Shown piece by piece: positions 10,301 to 21,000 of a stretch of DNA of 21,000 nt. Source of the stretch: Pelargonium cotyledonis (taxonomy: Eukaryota > Streptophyta > Magnoliopsida > Geraniales > Geraniaceae). Positions within the stretch are counted from its first letter, which is position 1. Each line of letters starts with the position of its first letter. A program made the position numbers and the translations under genes. Below the pieces are notes generated by a model. The model made no database searches. It saw only the letters and a program-made list of their open reading frames with translations, and was not told where the DNA came from. The stretch covers positions 1 through 21,000 of the forward strand of contig JAYMTA010001240.1 in assembly GCA_036897625.1 (NCBI GenBank), in the 5' to 3' direction.

Positions 10301-11095
10301 CAAAAGTTACACACACACACATATAAGAAGGAAAGGAGAGCTGGCGGATTTTCCAAATTCCCATGCTTCTTTTGAAGGGATGACAATAAACATCTGTGTA
10401 AGGGAACAACTGCTTATTGTGGTTAAATAATTAATAAGATGGCTCGGATAGCTTAAGCTTTCAGAGTAGCCTGTTTGTTCTACATGACTACTGGAGCTGG
10501 AACAATAATAAATCTACTCAGTTGTTACCGCAATTAAACACCTATCTATTGCTTTATGCAGGAACATCCAGCTGCTATCAACTACAGAGATAAATTCTTA
10601 GCGAGTTACAGTGGTTTGTGCAAGATCTATGGGAATAGAGGACTGAACGGAAATTTGAAGCATCAAGACCCAGGCACAGTTGCAGGGGCATTAACTGACC
10701 TTGAGATCCAAACTGTAGAATTGGATGGAGTATCTGTATATCTCCAACTACCAGCTGTGGACCTAAAAAGTTATGATCAAAAGAGAAAGCTCGAAACTAT
10801 AACACCAGAAGATTTTGGATGCCCCGCTAAAATGCAGAAAACCAGCAAGGAAATGCATGAAGCTCTCTCTGAGATGGCAGGTGTAGTTACCAAATTGGTA
10901 GAGAAAAAGGAAGAGAAGAGCAGCAACATCCCGATAGAAAGTGCAATTGATGCACTACAATCTATACCGGACATTGATGATGAACTTTTGCTGGATGCTT
11001 GTGATCTTTTGGAAGACGAAAGAAAAGCAAAGACATTTTTGGCGCTGGATGTGTCGCTGAGAAAGAAATGGCTACTGAGGAAGCTGCGGCCCTAG
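6843..11095 (+). CDS. Four-repeat Myb/SANT-like (MSL) domain protein, 8 exons
   Basis: Exons: 6843-7163, 7228-7378, 7723-8063, 8133-8283, 8739-9079, 9152-9302, 9846-10183 and 10562-11095; all are GT-AG and phases close, giving 775 aa. The start is supported by an in-frame TAA about 30 nt upstream with no ATG between. Four copies of a roughly 160-aa unit (starting near residues 1, 158, 322 and 486) each read W-T-x-x-M-(D/E)-x-Y, then T-F-N-x-x-A-W, F-x-W-D-E, W-(D/E)-x-Y-I-K and H-P-x-A. This is the plant Myb/SANT-like DNA-binding family (Myb_DNA-bind_3), related to PIF/Harbinger-associated trihelix proteins. The C-terminal 85 residues or so are acidic and helical, ending WLLRKLRP, a tail typical of plant MSL proteins. 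A nuclear DNA- or chromatin-binding role is inferred; no target is known to me. Arabidopsis At2g24960 is, from memory, a similar multi-repeat protein. Confidence 0.9.
7379..7722 (+). other. MSL intron between modules 1 and 2 (344 nt)
   Basis: A GT-AG intron in phase 1, with donor A/GTATGT and acceptor TTTGCAG/GT. It is T-rich throughout and I recognise nothing in it. Confidence 0.8.
7723..8283 (+). repeat. MSL module 2 (exons 3-4)
   Basis: Exons 7723-8063 (341 nt) and 8133-8283 (151 nt) are separated by a 69-nt phase 0 intron. It is the copy most like module 1 over TFNKQAWT-MLxxFNAKF and F-SWDE. The RY of the third conserved block is changed to RH (LRHRHKKLWK), and LC becomes LG in the second exon. 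A 16-residue linker precedes the domain. Confidence 0.88.
8284..8738 (+). other. MSL intron between modules 2 and 3 (455 nt)
   Basis: A GT-AG intron in phase 1, with donor G/GTAAGT. It contains a long T homopolymer around 8384-8399. Otherwise it is AT-rich and featureless. Confidence 0.8.
8739..9302 (+). repeat. MSL module 3 (exons 5-6)
   Basis: Exons 8739-9079 (341 nt) and 9152-9302 (151 nt) are split by a 72-nt phase 0 intron, so the exon sizes equal those of module 2 to the base. The domain starts at YWTPPMDRYLIDL. The Trp found in modules 1 and 2 (WK) is replaced by Arg (HLRRQYND), which may weaken this copy. Confidence 0.88.
9303..9845 (+). other. MSL intron between modules 3 and 4 (543 nt)
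   Basis: A GT-AG intron in phase 1, with donor G/GTATGC and acceptor TTGTAG/GT. The stretch at about 9505-9640 (AATCAAGGTTTTAAA, then CACCTCAGTGAAGCGC) resembles repeat-derived DNA common in plants, but I cannot define ends or a family. Confidence 0.75.
9846..10712 (+). repeat. MSL module 4 (exon 7 and start of exon 8)
   Basis: Exon 9846-10183 is 338 nt, one codon shorter than modules 2 and 3. The HPAA...YR.K segment then opens the long last exon at 10562. This is the most diverged copy: the Trp is replaced by Met (CLMKQYDD) and the YDKDVL block reads CDGYVL. The second part runs directly into the unique C-terminal region; 10712 is a nominal end obtained by adding the 151-nt exon length. Confidence 0.82.
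10184..10561 (+). other. MSL last intron (378 nt) with AC microsatellite
   Basis: It occupies the position of the 64-72-nt introns inside modules 1-3 but is five to six times longer. It holds a short AC repeat around 10309-10320. The acceptor is TTTATGCAG/GAA. No known element is recognised in the extra sequence. Confidence 0.8.
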
Positions 11096-11967
11096 CAGTG
11101 ACCTTTGTAGATTTCCAGGAGCAGTTCTCGAATCACTTCAGAGGCCTTTCCCTCACTCGTTGCTTGGATAATTCTTGTTAGCTGTAACTATTTAGGCTTA
11201 TTTTATATATAGTTTTAGCTTACCTGCACCGGACTTATTCTTAAAATATTTATATAAGCACTGGTGCAATTCTATAATCTGACTTTATTTTGTTCAATTT
11301 TGTGAATTACAGAACATTGGTGTTTCATTTTGAAGTTTTGCTTTTATAATCAAAGTTTTTGCAGTATTTTCTAGGTTAGACACTAAATTATGTTTTAAAA
11401 AAGAATTGACACAAGAAATTAAACCCCACATGTTTGGTATACATCCAGCAGTTCATGCCCTCAGCACCCTGATCATGAATCATCATAACAAGATCGAGAC
11501 AATTTGTGGGGATATTCGAACTAGCCAGAGACAGAGCATAATACGAAGCTAGATATTCAGTTTCCAAGTTTCGTGTTGTTTGCATTGCATTTTCACTGAC
11601 AGTATTCAGGTAGATAATCCGGTCCCAATACCAGAACACCAACTCATAGATCTCAATTCAATTACAAGGATCATTTGAAATAACAATGCTCTCAATCAAT
11701 AATTAACTATTGTTGATCACTGAAAATGTTCTAAATTTCAAAATTCAAATCAACATACATTAAGCCATACAAAAGTCATAACAGGGGCCAGATTTCTCTT
11801 ACAAGATGCTGCAACAGGAAACTGATGGATTCTGCTTTTTTTTTTCTCCTTGATTCATTGAGAACAGGAAACATGGCAGATGCTCTAAATTTATGAGGTC
11901 CACATCTCAAAAACCCATCCAATGGAGGATGAATTGTGTACTTCACCACATTCCATGAACTGATAAC
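11096..11967. other. Convergent 3' region between MSL and RRC1-type genes
   Basis: The stop codons of the two converging genes are 872 nt apart. The left part should be the MSL 3' UTR, with T-rich sequence at 11180-11390. The right part should be the 3' UTR of the minus-strand gene. The minus-strand open frame at 11388-11642 has no recognisable features and is probably chance. I cannot place poly(A) sites with confidence; the transcripts may overlap. Confidence 0.5.
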
Positions 11968-20139
<8,172 letters not shown>

Positions 20140-20159
20140 CCTTGCATAGAGAACTAGAA

Positions 20160-20698
20160 CTAACAGGCATTATACAAAAAACTAATCAAAATTCAAAAAA
20201 AAAAAATACAGAAAAAAAAGGTAATACAATCATGAAGACATGAACACAAACAATTAAAAAACTCAAACTTTGTGATGCGTCCAATTCAGACCCAGCGTTA
20301 CAACCCAGCAAATCTCCAGAATTATGAATATAATGCACAACCCATTGCATAAAATTCTCCCACAAATTCCTATCGAATTGAAAGAACCAATAACAAAAGG
20401 CTTAGATTTCGATCTCCTTTCAAAACCTAGCACCCATCACCATAACCAGACCAACTAACCAGCTCCTTAAGCTAGAATCAATCAACCCAAAGTAAAGTAA
20501 CGCGTTATAGGAAAAAATCTAAACGCATAATTAACTGGAAAAGAAAAACAGCTAGATGATTCGACCGGCATCGATAATCACACATGAAAAAATTGAAGGA
20601 GTTAAGAGCTACAAAAACAATTCAGAAAAGCAAACACAGAGGAACCCAGAAGAATGAGCTAAACGAGTTGAAACGAGTCGCGAGAGTAGAATCAGTAC
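20160..20698 (-). other. Probable 5' UTR intron of the RRC1-type gene (539 nt)
   Basis: The donor is GCTCGCG/GTACTG (donor at 20698-20697) and the acceptor is CTGTTAG (ending 20160), leaving 20 nt of leader before the ATG at 20139. The base composition is AT-rich between GC-richer flanks, as expected for an intron. cDNA would be needed to confirm the exact sites. Confidence 0.55.
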
Positions 20699-20840
20699 CG
20701 CGAGCGAGTCTAGGGTTTATGGGGTTGCAAAAAAGATGACGAATCGGCCGAGTTTCACGGCGTTCCCGCAAGAGCTACCGAGTCGTCACGGTGTCGTGAA
20801 CTCAAATAAAAAGAAAATTAAAATATATTGGAGTGATAGG
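20699..20840 (-). promoter_or_regulatory. Promoter and first leader exon of the RRC1-type gene
   Basis: On the minus strand a TATA-like TATATTT lies at 20827-20821, just after a CCAAT at about 20832-20828. The likely transcription start is about 20785-20795. A telo-box AAACCCTA lies at 20718-20711 in the leader, and the leader is GC-rich relative to its surroundings. Telo-boxes are frequent in plant genes for RNA and translation machinery. The start site is inferred from spacing. Confidence 0.5.
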
Positions 20841-21000
20841 AAGAAAAAGAAAAATGGTCTAATTCAATCTGACGATTATGGTTCATTATTAGATTACCTT
20901 TGACTGTGAATGAATAGAGTTACCCCAAAAGAGAAAATTTTAATATACGAGTAATTACGCCAAGACATGGTGTGTAAAGCGGTTTAAACGTTTTGGATTT
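20841..21000. other. Distal upstream DNA, nothing recognised
   Basis: AT-rich sequence with no gene, repeat terminus or motif that I can support. Confidence 0.5.

Noticed and set aside
11388..11642. 84-codon minus-strand open frame between the converging genes
   Set aside because: No motif or family resemblance, and it lies in the expected 3' UTR zone.

Overview
The window is nuclear DNA from a flowering plant, most likely a eudicot. The coding sequence is split by AT-rich GT-AG introns. All three protein families found are plant proteins or have clear plant forms. Intergenic DNA and introns carry plant-type MITEs and a LINE scrap. I assembled three complete protein-coding genes by hand, checking reading phase at every splice junction.

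Layout. (1) 1107-3973, plus strand: a 5-exon folate-biopterin (BT1/FBT) family membrane transporter, 490 aa. (2) 6843-11095, plus strand: an 8-exon gene for a 775-aa protein with four tandem Myb/SANT-like (MSL) domains. Each of the first three repeat units is a 341/321-nt exon plus a 151-nt exon. Its promoter at about 4880-5080 has site II elements, a telo-box and a CT microsatellite, followed by a likely 1.7-kb leader intron. (3) 20139-11968, minus strand: a 17-coding-exon gene for a 978-aa SR140/U2SURP-type spliceosomal protein, the orthologue type of Arabidopsis RRC1, with RRM, SURP, CID, cwf21 and an Arg-rich tail. Genes 2 and 3 converge on a gap of about 870 bp.

Mobile DNA is limited to non-coding parts: a 354-bp foldback MITE (4478-4831) just upstream of the gene 2 promoter; a Tourist-like element (6157-6428) in the gene 2 leader intron; two Stowaway-type MITEs (12412-12634 and 12893-13085) in the last intron of gene 3; and a decayed RTE-type LINE 3' end (about 15664-15982) in another gene 3 intron. 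A repeat-like fragment with GTGTCGTG motifs in both orientations lies at the left edge.

The genes do not form a pathway: one is a transporter, one a putative DNA-binding protein and one a splicing factor. From memory, an FBT gene and RRC1 are also neighbours in Arabidopsis (At5g25050 and At5g25060), so the block may be old microsynteny with the MSL gene between. I found no rRNA, tRNA or CRISPR and nothing clearly outside known biology. The most interesting structure is the exon-modular quadruplication in gene 2.
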